A stretch of DNA of 7,044 nucleotides, taken from assembly GCA_018609185.1 (NCBI GenBank), contig JAHCSD010000033.1, forward strand, positions 1 through 7,044, in the 5' to 3' direction. The notes beneath the pieces were generated by a model. The model did not search any database and had not been told where the DNA came from. It saw only the letters and a program-made list of their open reading frames with translations. This DNA is from Patescibacteria group bacterium (lineage in GTDB: Bacteria; Patescibacteriota; Minisyncoccia; JAHCSD01). A program made the position numbers and the translations under genes. Shown one piece after another: positions 1-5,671 of the stretch. Within the stretch, counting starts at the first letter, position 1. The number at the start of each line of letters is the position of its first letter.

Positions 1-145
1 GGTCAGGAATCAAAACGACAGGATTTTTCTTTTCCACAATATACCCAAGATAATGCCTAGGTGGACTATAAAAAATATAGGCCATCCCTTTTCTGTGAAA
101 TAGGTGTAGGTAGTCGTGAATCCAATGGGCTATTTTCCTTATCAT
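1..145 (-). CDS. N-terminal fragment of a possible alpha/beta-hydrolase (runs off left edge)
   Basis: An open frame starts with ATG at 145-143 and stays open for 48 codons to the window edge. The peptide begins MIRKIAHWIHDYLHLFHR, continues through a segment reading SPPRHYLGYIVE, and reaches KKNPVVLIPD at the edge. A hydrophobic strand of the form PVVLIP after a short basic and aromatic N-terminus resembles the first core beta strand of alpha/beta-hydrolase (lipase/esterase-like) proteins, but the nucleophile elbow and catalytic triad would lie outside the window. A later ATG at residue 21 is an alternative start. No Shine-Dalgarno sequence is visible. Two terminators lie just upstream, so the gene probably has its own start of transcription; a TAAAAT hexamer at 158-153 is suitably placed for a leaderless message. 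That it is coding is fairly likely; the family call is tentative. Confidence 0.5.
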   Translation of the reverse strand, partial: MIRKIAHWIHDYLHLFHRKGMAYIFYSPPRHYLGYIVEKKNPVVLIPD

Positions 146-160
146 ATTTTTTATTTTACC

Positions 161-187
161 AAAAAACCGCCTCTGTGGCGATTTTTT
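161..187 (-). terminator. Second hairpin terminator, possibly bidirectional
   Basis: Read on the minus strand, six A's, then T, CGCC, loop ACAGA, GGCG, then G and six T's. The stem is 11 pairs with one T-G wobble and ends in a T run. It lies about 30 bp beyond the tRNA terminator and so acts as a back-up stop. On the plus strand the wobble becomes a C-A mismatch but a T run is also present, so weaker termination in that direction is possible. Confidence 0.6.
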
Positions 188-217
188 GAAGTTATGGACC
201 CTCGCCGAAATTAGAGT

Positions 218-250
218 AAAACAAAAGCATCCCCAGAAGAGATGCCTTTG
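218..250 (-). terminator. Rho-independent terminator after tRNA-Glu
   Basis: On the minus strand GCATCTC pairs with GGGATGC around a 5-nt loop (TTCTG), extended outward by AAAG against TTTT, giving about 11 pairs with two wobbles. It is followed by TTTTGTTTTA. It begins 8 bp beyond the mature 3' end of the tRNA and is the likely end of the murF/tRNA transcript. Confidence 0.8.
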
Positions 251-257
251 TTCACTG

Positions 258-332
258 TAGCCCCGAGGGGATTTGAACCCCTGTTACCAGAATGAGAATC
301 TGGCGTCCTGGGCCAGACTAGACGACGGGGCC
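258..332 (-). tRNA. tRNA-Glu, anticodon CTC
   Basis: A full cloverleaf can be drawn on the minus strand. The acceptor stem is GGCCCCG with CGGGGCT (the first pair is a G-U wobble), the D arm lies within GTCTAGTCTGGCCCAGGAC, the anticodon stem is CCAGA/TCTGG around the loop TTCTCAT, and the T arm is AGGGG-TTCAAAT-CCCCT. The anticodon CTC (294-296 on the plus strand) reads GAG, glutamate. The D arm GTCTAG...CCCAGGAC and the TAAC variable loop closely match bacterial tRNA-Glu. The CCA end is not encoded: the discriminator A is followed by CAGTG, so CCA must be added by a nucleotidyltransferase. The gene starts 37 bp after murF with no terminator between. A TATAAC hexamer lies about 21 bp upstream but has no convincing -35 partner, so co-transcription with murF is plausible. 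Confidence 0.93.
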
Positions 333-369
333 AAATTTGGTGATGTGTAACCAGTTATACTATCAAAGA

Positions 370-1629
370 TTACGAAACGAGTAAATGCTTTTGTCTCTTT
401 GGATATGCCATGATCTCTTCTACGACTTTCTCCATTTTGAGCGCGCGCGATCCTTTGACCAATATCAGATCGCCCGGCTGGATGATTCTTTGAAGCGGAA
501 GTCCTGCTTCTTGCGATTCGTTAAAGTGAAAAATGTTTTTTGCCGCAAACCTCCGGGAATTCACCTCGTCACTAATAAACTTTGCCCGAAGCCCCACGGT
601 AAAAACCATGTCTGCGGCTCGCGCCACCTCCTCCCCTACTCGCTGATGGGCTTCGACCGTGTATTTTCCAATCTCAAGCATATCTCCCAACACCACAATT
701 TTCCGTCGCGCGGGAAGTTCTTTTAACGCCTCAAGCGCTGCCATGGCGGAGAGCGGCGCGGCATTATACGTATCATCAATGATCCAGCTGTTCTTTATCC
801 CGCGAATCAACCTCATTCTCCCGGGAGGCGTCTCATACGACCGAAGGGCTTCGGAAATCTCAACTAGGTTCATCTCAAGGCTCAAGCCTACTGCAAACGC
901 GGCAAGCGCGGAATACACCTGCTGCTTCCCGAAGACAGTATCGAGCCTCACCGGTACGATATTCCCCTCGTAGTCAACTTTAAAACTTATCCCCTCGGGA
1001 TTTCCTTCCTCATCTACCCGCAGCTCGTAACTCTCGACGCACAGATCCGCCCCCTTGCCAAATCCAAACGTAAGCACATTTGCCTCGGTCTTTTCCTTCA
1101 TATCAAGCACGACATCATCGTCAAAATTCAAAACCGCAGTCGCTTCCCCAGAAAGACGCTCAACTAACACGCGCTTTTCCCGCGCGACCGCGGCGGGTCC
1201 TGAGAAAAACTCGACATGCACCGGAATCTCTCCAATCGCCGTTACGACGCCCACCCGAGGGCTCAAAAACTCCATCAGATATTTGATATCTCCCGGACGA
1301 TCCAGCCCCATCTCAAGAATAAGAATTTCGGGATACGTTCCTCTGTGTAATAACTGAATAAGCGTTTTAGGCACGAGCAACGCCCACTTAAATATGTTCT
1401 TACCAAATGCGTTCGACTCGCCAAGAATCGTAAGAGGAATGCCTATCTCGTTATTATAGTTCTTAAGGCTCCTTGCCACCTTAAACTTAGTGTTAAGCAC
1501 CGCGTACACCGCCTCTTTTGTGCTTGTCTTCCCCACGCTCCCGGTAATACCAATAATAACTGGTTTACATTTCCATAGAACCAGCTTCGCCAAAATCTTT
1601 AAATATAATTGGAGTAATCTTCTTAACAT
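370..1629 (-). CDS. murF: UDP-N-acetylmuramoyl-tripeptide--D-alanyl-D-alanine ligase, short form
   Basis: Cytoplasmic Mur ligase that adds D-Ala-D-Ala to the UDP-MurNAc-tripeptide using ATP. The 419-residue protein shows the central ATPase domain with the P-loop GITGSVGKTS at residues 27-36, LEMG at 105-108, a conserved-looking His138 and the Lys152 region (HVEFF...REK), and NFDDD at 168-172. The C-terminal part has the MurF-typical DDTYNAAP at 285-292, VLGDMLEIG at 313-321 and VKGSR at 391-395. The DDxYNAxP pattern favours MurF over MurE. The protein is odd in that only about 26 residues precede the P-loop, so the usual N-terminal UDP-substrate-binding domain (roughly 80-90 residues) is absent, replaced by a basic/hydrophobic lead (LLQLYLKILAKLVLW). 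The ATG lies 9 bp after the ftsI stop, leaving no room for a longer start, and no clear Shine-Dalgarno is seen. It is the last protein gene of the cluster, followed by tRNA-Glu. Confidence 0.9.
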   Translation of the reverse strand: MLRRLLQLYLKILAKLVLWKCKPVIIGITGSVGKTSTKEAVYAVLNTKFKVARSLKNYNNEIGIPLTILGESNAFGKNIFKWALLVPKTLIQLLHRGTYPEILILEMGLDRPGDIKYLMEFLSPRVGVVTAIGEIPVHVEFFSGPAAVAREKRVLVERLSGEATAVLNFDDDVVLDMKEKTEANVLTFGFGKGADLCVESYELRVDEEGNPEGISFKVDYEGNIVPVRLDTVFGKQQVYSALAAFAVGLSLEMNLVEISEALRSYETPPGRMRLIRGIKNSWIIDDTYNAAPLSAMAALEALKELPARRKIVVLGDMLEIGKYTVEAHQRVGEEVARAADMVFTVGLRAKFISDEVNSRRFAAKNIFHFNESQEAGLPLQRIIQPGDLILVKGSRALKMEKVVEEIMAYPKRQKHLLVS

Positions 1630-1638
1630 TTAATAAGG

Positions 1639-3363
1639 CTATTGAGGTGCTACCTCATAATACGTCAAAATATACTCTCCCAGCTCCCGAAACGCAGGAG
1701 TAATCGAGTCAGCAGAAAAGCGAATTCCTTGGGGGTTATCGAGTTTCAGAAGCGCAATAAACCGCGGGTTAAACGCAGGGGCAAACCCAATAAATGAATG
1801 AATGGTTTTGTCAGAGTACCCTGCCCCGTCTTCTTTGGGTACCTGGGCTGTCCCGGTTTTCCCTGCAACCAAATATCCGGGAATACTAGCTTTCGACCCG
1901 TAGCCATTTTTTACCACACTCACAAGCATTGCGGTAAGACGCGAAGCAGTAGCAGGGGTTATAATGTCTTCACCTATCACCTCGGGCCGGATAACTTCCT
2001 GGGTTCCATCAGAATAGATAATACTGTCGACCACATGAGGCCTCATCATTTTTCCTTGATTGGCAATAGCGGAAAAAGCCGCAATAAGCTCAATGGGGGT
2101 TACGGCAATCCCCTGGCCGAATGAAGCAGTGGCATAATTAATGTCTCTGCCGGTATCTAAGTTTGAAATGTCTCCCCGCAGTTCCCCCGGAAGGTCAATT
2201 CCTGTCTTTTCTCCGAACCTAAACTTCTCTACATACTTTTTAAATCGTTCCTTTCCCAGGTGGTCCTGGGCAAACATGGCCCCCGTATTAAGAGACTTTT
2301 CCAGGACCTCGGTCATGGTTTGGGTCTCATAACTCTTGAGGTCCGAGTTTCGAATTGTATATTTCCCAATTGTTACCTCACCGGTATCAAAATAGGTCGT
2401 CTGGGGACCGATCACGCCTTCATTAAGCCCCCCCGCCATGGTGATTGGTTTAAAAACAGACCCCGGCTCAAAGAGTTTTTGCGTTATAGGGTTCAGATAC
2501 ACATCGATGTCTTCAACTTGATTATAGTGGTTGAGGTCGAAATGAGGGAGAGAACTCATCGCAAGAATCGCACCTGATGCGGGGTCAATCACCACAATGC
2601 TTCCTCCTTCGGCTTCCCATCCTTCAACATATTTGGTGAGGATTTCTTCCGTTTTTGACTGAATATTGTAGTCAACGGTAAGCACCAGACTTGCGCCGTC
2701 TCGCACGGGCTTGAGAAGATTATTTATAAACACGAGGGCATTCGCGCCAATCCCCCGCTCAACTTTCGCATAGCCGGAAGACCCGGCGAGCTCTTCGTTA
2801 TAATACTCTTCCAGCCCGTATCTCCCGGTGATCTTGTCCCCCGCAAAACCCATGAACCCCATGAGATGGCTTGCAAGGGTATCATACGGATAAAACCGAA
2901 GGCGCTCCCGGGAGATTTCTACCCCCTTAAGCTCAAGTCCGGCAATTAATTCCGCGGTCTCGTCCGACACTTTTTTTAGAACCGGTTCATAAGGGTCGCT
3001 TCTTTTGGAAACCTTCTTTTCGAGAACTGCGGGATCTATTTCGAGAATGTTACTCAACTCATCCACCACCCGCGCGTGCTCAGTTATATCTTGAGGTATG
3101 AGATATACCCCCTGCCATTCTTTGTCGGTTGCAATCAGGAACGAGCGTTCTCCCTGAACACGGGCCTGTAGAATAATGTCGCCTCGTCTAGGTTCAAGAT
3201 CCTTGTAAACTATGTGCTGACCTCGAGCAAGTGCAAGATAATAGTCTCCTTCTACCAATTGAAGTAAAAAAAGACGACCTATGATCGTCAATCCTAATAG
3301 TATCAACCCGCCAAGAACCATAAAATACCGAACTGAATATAAATTTTGGTTTGTACCTGCCAT
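1639..3363 (-). CDS. ftsI: Peptidoglycan D,D-transpeptidase, class B penicillin-binding protein (FtsI/PBP3)
   Basis: Septal transpeptidase that cross-links new peptidoglycan at the division site; membrane-anchored with its catalytic domain outside the cytoplasm. The 574-residue protein has a single N-terminal transmembrane helix at about residues 13-36, then the PBP dimerisation/pedestal domain starting near DLEPRRGDI (55-63), and a transpeptidase domain with all three active-site motifs: SVFK at 302-305 (nucleophile Ser302), SLN at 357-359 and KTG at 502-504. No PASTA repeats follow; the protein ends about 70 residues after KTG. The ATG at 3363-3361 is supported by an in-frame TGA two codons upstream. 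A GGGG stretch 8 nt before the ATG is the only RBS-like sequence and is paired in a small hairpin. It lies between the ftsL-like gene and murF, in dcw order but with murE missing next to it. Confidence 0.94.
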   Translation of the reverse strand: MAGTNQNLYSVRYFMVLGGLILLGLTIIGRLFLLQLVEGDYYLALARGQHIVYKDLEPRRGDIILQARVQGERSFLIATDKEWQGVYLIPQDITEHARVVDELSNILEIDPAVLEKKVSKRSDPYEPVLKKVSDETAELIAGLELKGVEISRERLRFYPYDTLASHLMGFMGFAGDKITGRYGLEEYYNEELAGSSGYAKVERGIGANALVFINNLLKPVRDGASLVLTVDYNIQSKTEEILTKYVEGWEAEGGSIVVIDPASGAILAMSSLPHFDLNHYNQVEDIDVYLNPITQKLFEPGSVFKPITMAGGLNEGVIGPQTTYFDTGEVTIGKYTIRNSDLKSYETQTMTEVLEKSLNTGAMFAQDHLGKERFKKYVEKFRFGEKTGIDLPGELRGDISNLDTGRDINYATASFGQGIAVTPIELIAAFSAIANQGKMMRPHVVDSIIYSDGTQEVIRPEVIGEDIITPATASRLTAMLVSVVKNGYGSKASIPGYLVAGKTGTAQVPKEDGAGYSDKTIHSFIGFAPAFNPRFIALLKLDNPQGIRFSADSITPAFRELGEYILTYYEVAPQ

Positions 3364-3371
3364 GAATCAAT

Positions 3372-3392
3372 CCCCATTGCTTCGCAATAGAG
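3372..3392 (-). promoter_or_regulatory. Hairpin covering the putative ftsI ribosome binding site
   Basis: On the minus strand CTCTATTGC pairs with GCAATGGGG around a GAA triloop, with C-G at the outer end (nine pairs including two T-G). It ends 8 nt before the ftsI ATG and contains the only G-rich RBS candidate of that gene (GGGG). It could limit translation initiation at ftsI; that role is inference. No T run follows, so it is not a terminator. Confidence 0.4.
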
Positions 3393-3459
3393 GCCTGTTT
3401 GAAAATAATACACTAAATTACTTCAAAAGGCTATATGACAAGGCACTAAGGAGTATTGG

Positions 3460-3730
3460 GGGCTCTAGGACTCGAACAGAATCAATTTAGCGGAGTGCAT
3501 TCAGGCAAGATTCGAGGCGCCAGGAGCCGATGCGTACCCCTGCGATACGTGAATGAGGAGTAACGAAGAAGCTTGTCTGAATGCACCCGCGCGAAGCGAG
3601 AAGCTAAAAAATGGCCGATTTCTTCGTTGCTTCTTCTCGAAGTAGCCTTTGCTACTCCTTTGTCGCAGCACCTTCGAAATCATCTCATTTTTTAGCTTCT
3701 AAAGTTGATTCTGTTCGAGTCCTAGAGCCC
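3460..3730. repeat. 271-bp element with perfect 26-bp terminal inverted repeats and nested hairpins
   Basis: The left arm (3460-3485) and right arm (3705-3730) are perfect reverse complements over 26 bp, beginning GGGCTCTAGGACTCG at each outer end. Between them lie two further imperfect stems. In the first, 3599-3613 pairs exactly with 3686-3700 (AGAAGCTAAAAAATG), with an inner GTAGC-AAAG-GCTAC hairpin. In the second, 3496-3510 pairs with 3572-3586 (GTGCATTCAG and CAAG blocks, one mismatch). Together they can form a three-way junction closed by the 26-bp stem. The right arm supplies the last two codons and the TAG of the ftsL-like gene. No target-site duplication is evident next to the arms. 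It occupies most of the 358-bp ftsL-ftsI gap; the remainder (3364-3459) holds only the small ftsI leader hairpin. It could be a MITE-like element, an invertible segment or a structured RNA. Confidence 0.8.
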
Positions 3731-4105
3731 TGAACGGGCAAGAATATCTTCGCTAATCTCAAGATGGTATATGTCTTTTGCCTCTACCATATTAAGCTTT
3801 CTAGATTCTTCCAGAATATTGCTATAAGAGTTAAGTCGCGCCAGGTCAATCTTAAGAAGTCTGTTTTGTTCTTCGAGTCCTTCAAATTGTCTTTGATATT
3901 CACTCGCTTTAAATACATTCCCCACCACACTATTTGTAAGAAAAAGATAGACGAGGAAAAGAACAATGGCGAGCCCTGCCAAAAACAGGATGACGCCGCG
4001 CCTGAGGGCGGGGTGCGCTCTTCCTCGCCTTTTTGTCCGGGACAACGAAAGGGACCCGGAACGCGAAGGGGTGAATTGTTGATGGATTACGAAAATAGGA
4101 TTCAT
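3722..4105 (-). CDS. ftsL: FtsL-like cell division protein (short membrane coiled-coil protein)
   Basis: A 127-residue bitopic membrane protein. The first 36 residues are basic and cytoplasmic in character (SRTKRRGRAHPALRRG), then one transmembrane helix at about residues 37-57 (VILFLAGLAIVLFLVYLFL), then a coiled coil at about 68-95 (EYQRQFEGLEEQNRLLKIDL), and a short tail with LNMVEAKDI. This topology and the position between rsmH and ftsI match FtsL, which with FtsB/DivIC scaffolds and activates the septal synthase. Sequence similarity in this family is weak, so the name rests mainly on architecture and synteny. The ATG overlaps the rsmH stop as ATGA, implying translational coupling. The final codons GGG CTC TAG lie inside the right arm of the inverted-repeat element, so the natural C-terminus may have been altered by it. 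Confidence 0.8.
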   Translation of the reverse strand: MNPIFVIHQQFTPSRSGSLSLSRTKRRGRAHPALRRGVILFLAGLAIVLFLVYLFLTNSVVGNVFKASEYQRQFEGLEEQNRLLKIDLARLNSYSNILEESRKLNMVEAKDIYHLEISEDILARSGL

Positions 4106-5001
4106 AATTTTTTAATTGCTCGAAGTCGAGCACTCCTCGAACGAGGATTTTGTTTAATCTCTGGGTCGCTCGCCCGCACGGGTTTTTTTGTAAGAACAAC
4201 TGCCCTACTCTCTTGTTTGAGTTCTCGAAAGTACTGTTTTACGATCCTGTCCTCCAACGAATGAAAAGAAATCACGACCAATCTCCCTTCCCTCACCAAT
4301 ATCTCAAACGCTTGAGGGAGTGCAGTCTGGATATTCTCGAGCTCATTATTTACCGCGATTCGCAACGCCTGAAAAACTTTTGTTGCGGGGTTCAGACGCA
4401 TTCCTCGCAGAAACCCCGGATATACTTCGGTAATAATGTCAGAAAGTTGTTTCGTTGAAATAATACGCTTTTTCTTTCGTTCTTTCCGAATGGCTCGTGC
4501 AATTCTTTTAGCGTATCGCTCTTCTCCATATTCGCGGAAAATCCTTACGAGATCTTCTTCGCGCCATTGGTTAATAATGTGGGCGGCGGTGAGCTCCTGA
4601 ATCCCGGGGTTAAATCTCATATCAAGGAGTTCATCTTTCTGGAAAGAAAAGCCTCGTCGTGACTCTTCGATATGCCAGCTTGAAAACCCAAGATCAAAGA
4701 GTATGCCATGAACGGACTCGAAATCTTTTCTTGAAACAATACGCTTTATATGTGTAAAAGAGTCGTTTACCAGTACAAGTCTATTTTTGATCTTTGATCT
4801 TTGATCTTTGATCTTAGCAGCCAATGCCATTCTATATAATTCTTTATCTATCTCGATTCCTAAAACCCTCCCGTTTGGAATGTTGTGTTCCAGTATGGCT
4901 GCGCTATGCCCTCCTAACCCATATGTAGTATCAATAAAATTTCGATTCGGTTTCGGGTTTAGATAGTCAATTACTTCGTTCGTAAGAACAGAGATGTGCA
5001 T
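4102..5001 (-). CDS. rsmH: 16S rRNA (cytosine-1402 N4)-methyltransferase
   Basis: SAM-dependent methyltransferase (formerly MraW) that N4-methylates C1402 in the decoding centre of 16S rRNA. The 299-residue length is close to the family norm. Visible motifs are the N-terminal HISVLTNEVIDYL, the SAM-binding motif FIDTTYGLGGHS at 22-33, GIEIDKE at 48-54, the family signature FDLGFSSWHIEESRRGFSF at 102-120 with LLDMRFN at 125-131, FQALRIAVNNEL at 210-221, and VISFHSLEDRIVKQYF at 243-258. The ATG start fits the conserved N-terminus. No Shine-Dalgarno is present; a hairpin ends 2 bp before the start codon. Residues 63-73 (KIKDQRSKIKN) are encoded by a perfect tandem heptamer repeat. The gene follows mraZ at 136 bp and overlaps ftsL by 4 bp. 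Confidence 0.96.
   Translation of the reverse strand: MHISVLTNEVIDYLNPKPNRNFIDTTYGLGGHSAAILEHNIPNGRVLGIEIDKELYRMALAAKIKDQRSKIKNRLVLVNDSFTHIKRIVSRKDFESVHGILFDLGFSSWHIEESRRGFSFQKDELLDMRFNPGIQELTAAHIINQWREEDLVRIFREYGEERYAKRIARAIRKERKKKRIISTKQLSDIITEVYPGFLRGMRLNPATKVFQALRIAVNNELENIQTALPQAFEILVREGRLVVISFHSLEDRIVKQYFRELKQESRAVVLTKKPVRASDPEIKQNPRSRSARLRAIKKL
4786..4815. repeat. Heptamer tandem repeat (TTTGATC x4 plus TT) inside rsmH
   Basis: Four perfect copies of TTTGATC lie at 4786-4813, plus two bases of a fifth. On the coding strand this reads GATCAAA and encodes the KIKDQRSKIK stretch between the SAM motif and the next strand of RsmH. Seven is not a multiple of three, so gain or loss of a copy would shift the rsmH frame. 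Confidence 0.9.
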
Positions 5002-5003
5002 GC

Positions 5004-5042
5004 CGATTTTGCCCGCGAGCCACGCGAGCGGTTAGAAAATCG
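5004..5042 (-). promoter_or_regulatory. Hairpin immediately upstream of the rsmH start codon
   Basis: CGATTTT at 5004-5010 pairs perfectly with AAAATCG at 5036-5042, with inner GC-rich pairing possible between CCGC (5013-5016) and GCGG (5028-5031). On the minus strand the stem ends 2 bp before the rsmH ATG, where an RBS would normally lie, and no Shine-Dalgarno sequence is visible. It may control rsmH translation; the function is inferred. Confidence 0.45.
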
Positions 5043-5045
5043 AGC

Positions 5046-5080
5046 ACCCCGTTAGATGAGCGAGCTCTATCTAACGGGGT
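5046..5080. promoter_or_regulatory. Perfect 12-bp hairpin in the mraZ-rsmH gap
   Basis: ACCCCGTTAGAT (5046-5057) and ATCTAACGGGGT (5069-5080) are perfect reverse complements around an 11-nt loop. On the minus strand the next T run (TTTT) comes only after six further bases, so it is not a classical terminator. It may be an attenuator, an RNA processing or stability site within the operon message, or a dispersed repeat. Confidence 0.6.
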
Positions 5081-5137
5081 AAGGTTTTGTATCCAATCAG
5101 CCTTCGCCTTAGGGGCTCGGCTTCTTGAACAAAGCCC

Positions 5138-5569
5138 TTATATTCCAAGCTCGGAAAGTCGTTCGGCCATATTCCCTACTTCTTTTTCTGTTTTGGTTTT
5201 ATACCGGTTCCAATGCGTCTCGTCCCAAATTTCGATTCGTGAATAGAGCCCTACCACAATGACTCGTTTTTTGAGCGCGGCGTATATTTTTAAATATTCA
5301 GGTACGAGTATTCTTCCCAAGCTGTCAATATTCATATCCATGGCCCCGGCAAGCATGAGCCGTACGAATCCACGGGCATCCGACTGCCCCATGGGAAGCT
5401 CGCCCAAACGCTTTACCAGTTTTCCCCACTCCTGTCTGGTAAAAAGGAATAAACAGTTGTCCAGCCCCCGTGTAAGGATTGCTGATTTCCCGAGCTCTCT
5501 TCTGAATTTTGCTGGTATTGCAAGTCGTTTTTTAGAGTCTATTTGATGTTGATATTCTCCAATAAACAC
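5138..5569 (-). CDS. mraZ: MraZ, SpoVT-AbrB-type transcriptional regulator of the dcw cluster
   Basis: DNA-binding regulator that forms ring-shaped oligomers and, in the bacteria studied, binds direct repeats upstream of its own operon. The 143-residue protein has two tandem SpoVT-AbrB folds, each with the family signature: DSKKRLAIPAKFR at 11-23 and DSLGRILVPEYL at 82-93. The length is typical. The start is GTG (5569-5567), giving the classical MFIGEYQHQID opening; an in-frame TAA lies further upstream with no ATG between. No Shine-Dalgarno is visible. Upstream are two overlapping promoters and a set of TGGGG-type repeats at 10-bp spacing, matching autoregulation. The first signature has Lys where most family members have Gly (DxKGR). 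Confidence 0.96.
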   Translation of the reverse strand: MFIGEYQHQIDSKKRLAIPAKFRRELGKSAILTRGLDNCLFLFTRQEWGKLVKRLGELPMGQSDARGFVRLMLAGAMDMNIDSLGRILVPEYLKIYAALKKRVIVVGLYSRIEIWDETHWNRYKTKTEKEVGNMAERLSELGI

Positions 5570-5593
5570 GAGTTTTAGCGGATAAACACGAAA

Positions 5594-5633
5594 GTTATCC
5601 CCAGAAAACCCGTGTTATCCCCACACTTATCCA
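5594..5633 (-). promoter_or_regulatory. MraZ-box operator: four repeats at 10-bp period
   Basis: On the minus strand, five-base boxes TGGAT (5633-5629), TGGGG (5623-5619), ACGGG (5613-5609) and TGGGG (5603-5599) are each separated by exactly five bases. This matches the known MraZ target, TGGGN direct repeats with 5-nt spacing. The boxes lie just downstream of the predicted transcription starts, where bound MraZ would block initiation or early elongation. The two TGGGG boxes are both followed by ATAAC, which also makes DnaA-box-like sequences. Confidence 0.85.
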
Positions 5634-5642
5634 CAATTTAAC

Positions 5643-5671
5643 ACTATACATAAACTATACCCCACTCGCAA
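5643..5671 (-). promoter_or_regulatory. Second, downstream mraZ promoter (P2)
   Basis: TTGCGA (5671-5666) and TATAGT (5648-5643) are separated by 17 bp, offset 11-12 bp from P1. A start near 5636 would place the MraZ boxes directly at the beginning of the transcript. The weaker -35 makes this less certain than P1. Confidence 0.5.

Noticed and set aside
385..1357. Several plus-strand open frames across murF
   Set aside because: Antisense shadows of a clearly coding gene; no start signals or family motifs.
3501..3683. 60-codon minus-strand open frame inside the ftsL-ftsI gap
   Set aside because: It lies wholly within the nested inverted repeats, starts in a stem, has no recognisable domain and low-complexity Ser/Arg/Lys-rich composition; the DNA structure explains the region better.
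3930..4199. Alternative minus-strand frame across the rsmH-ftsL junction
   Set aside because: Conflicts with rsmH motifs on one side and the ftsL membrane helix on the other.
3764..4264. Plus-strand 166-codon open frame opposite ftsL and rsmH
   Set aside because: Antisense to two well-supported overlapping genes; no domain recognisable.
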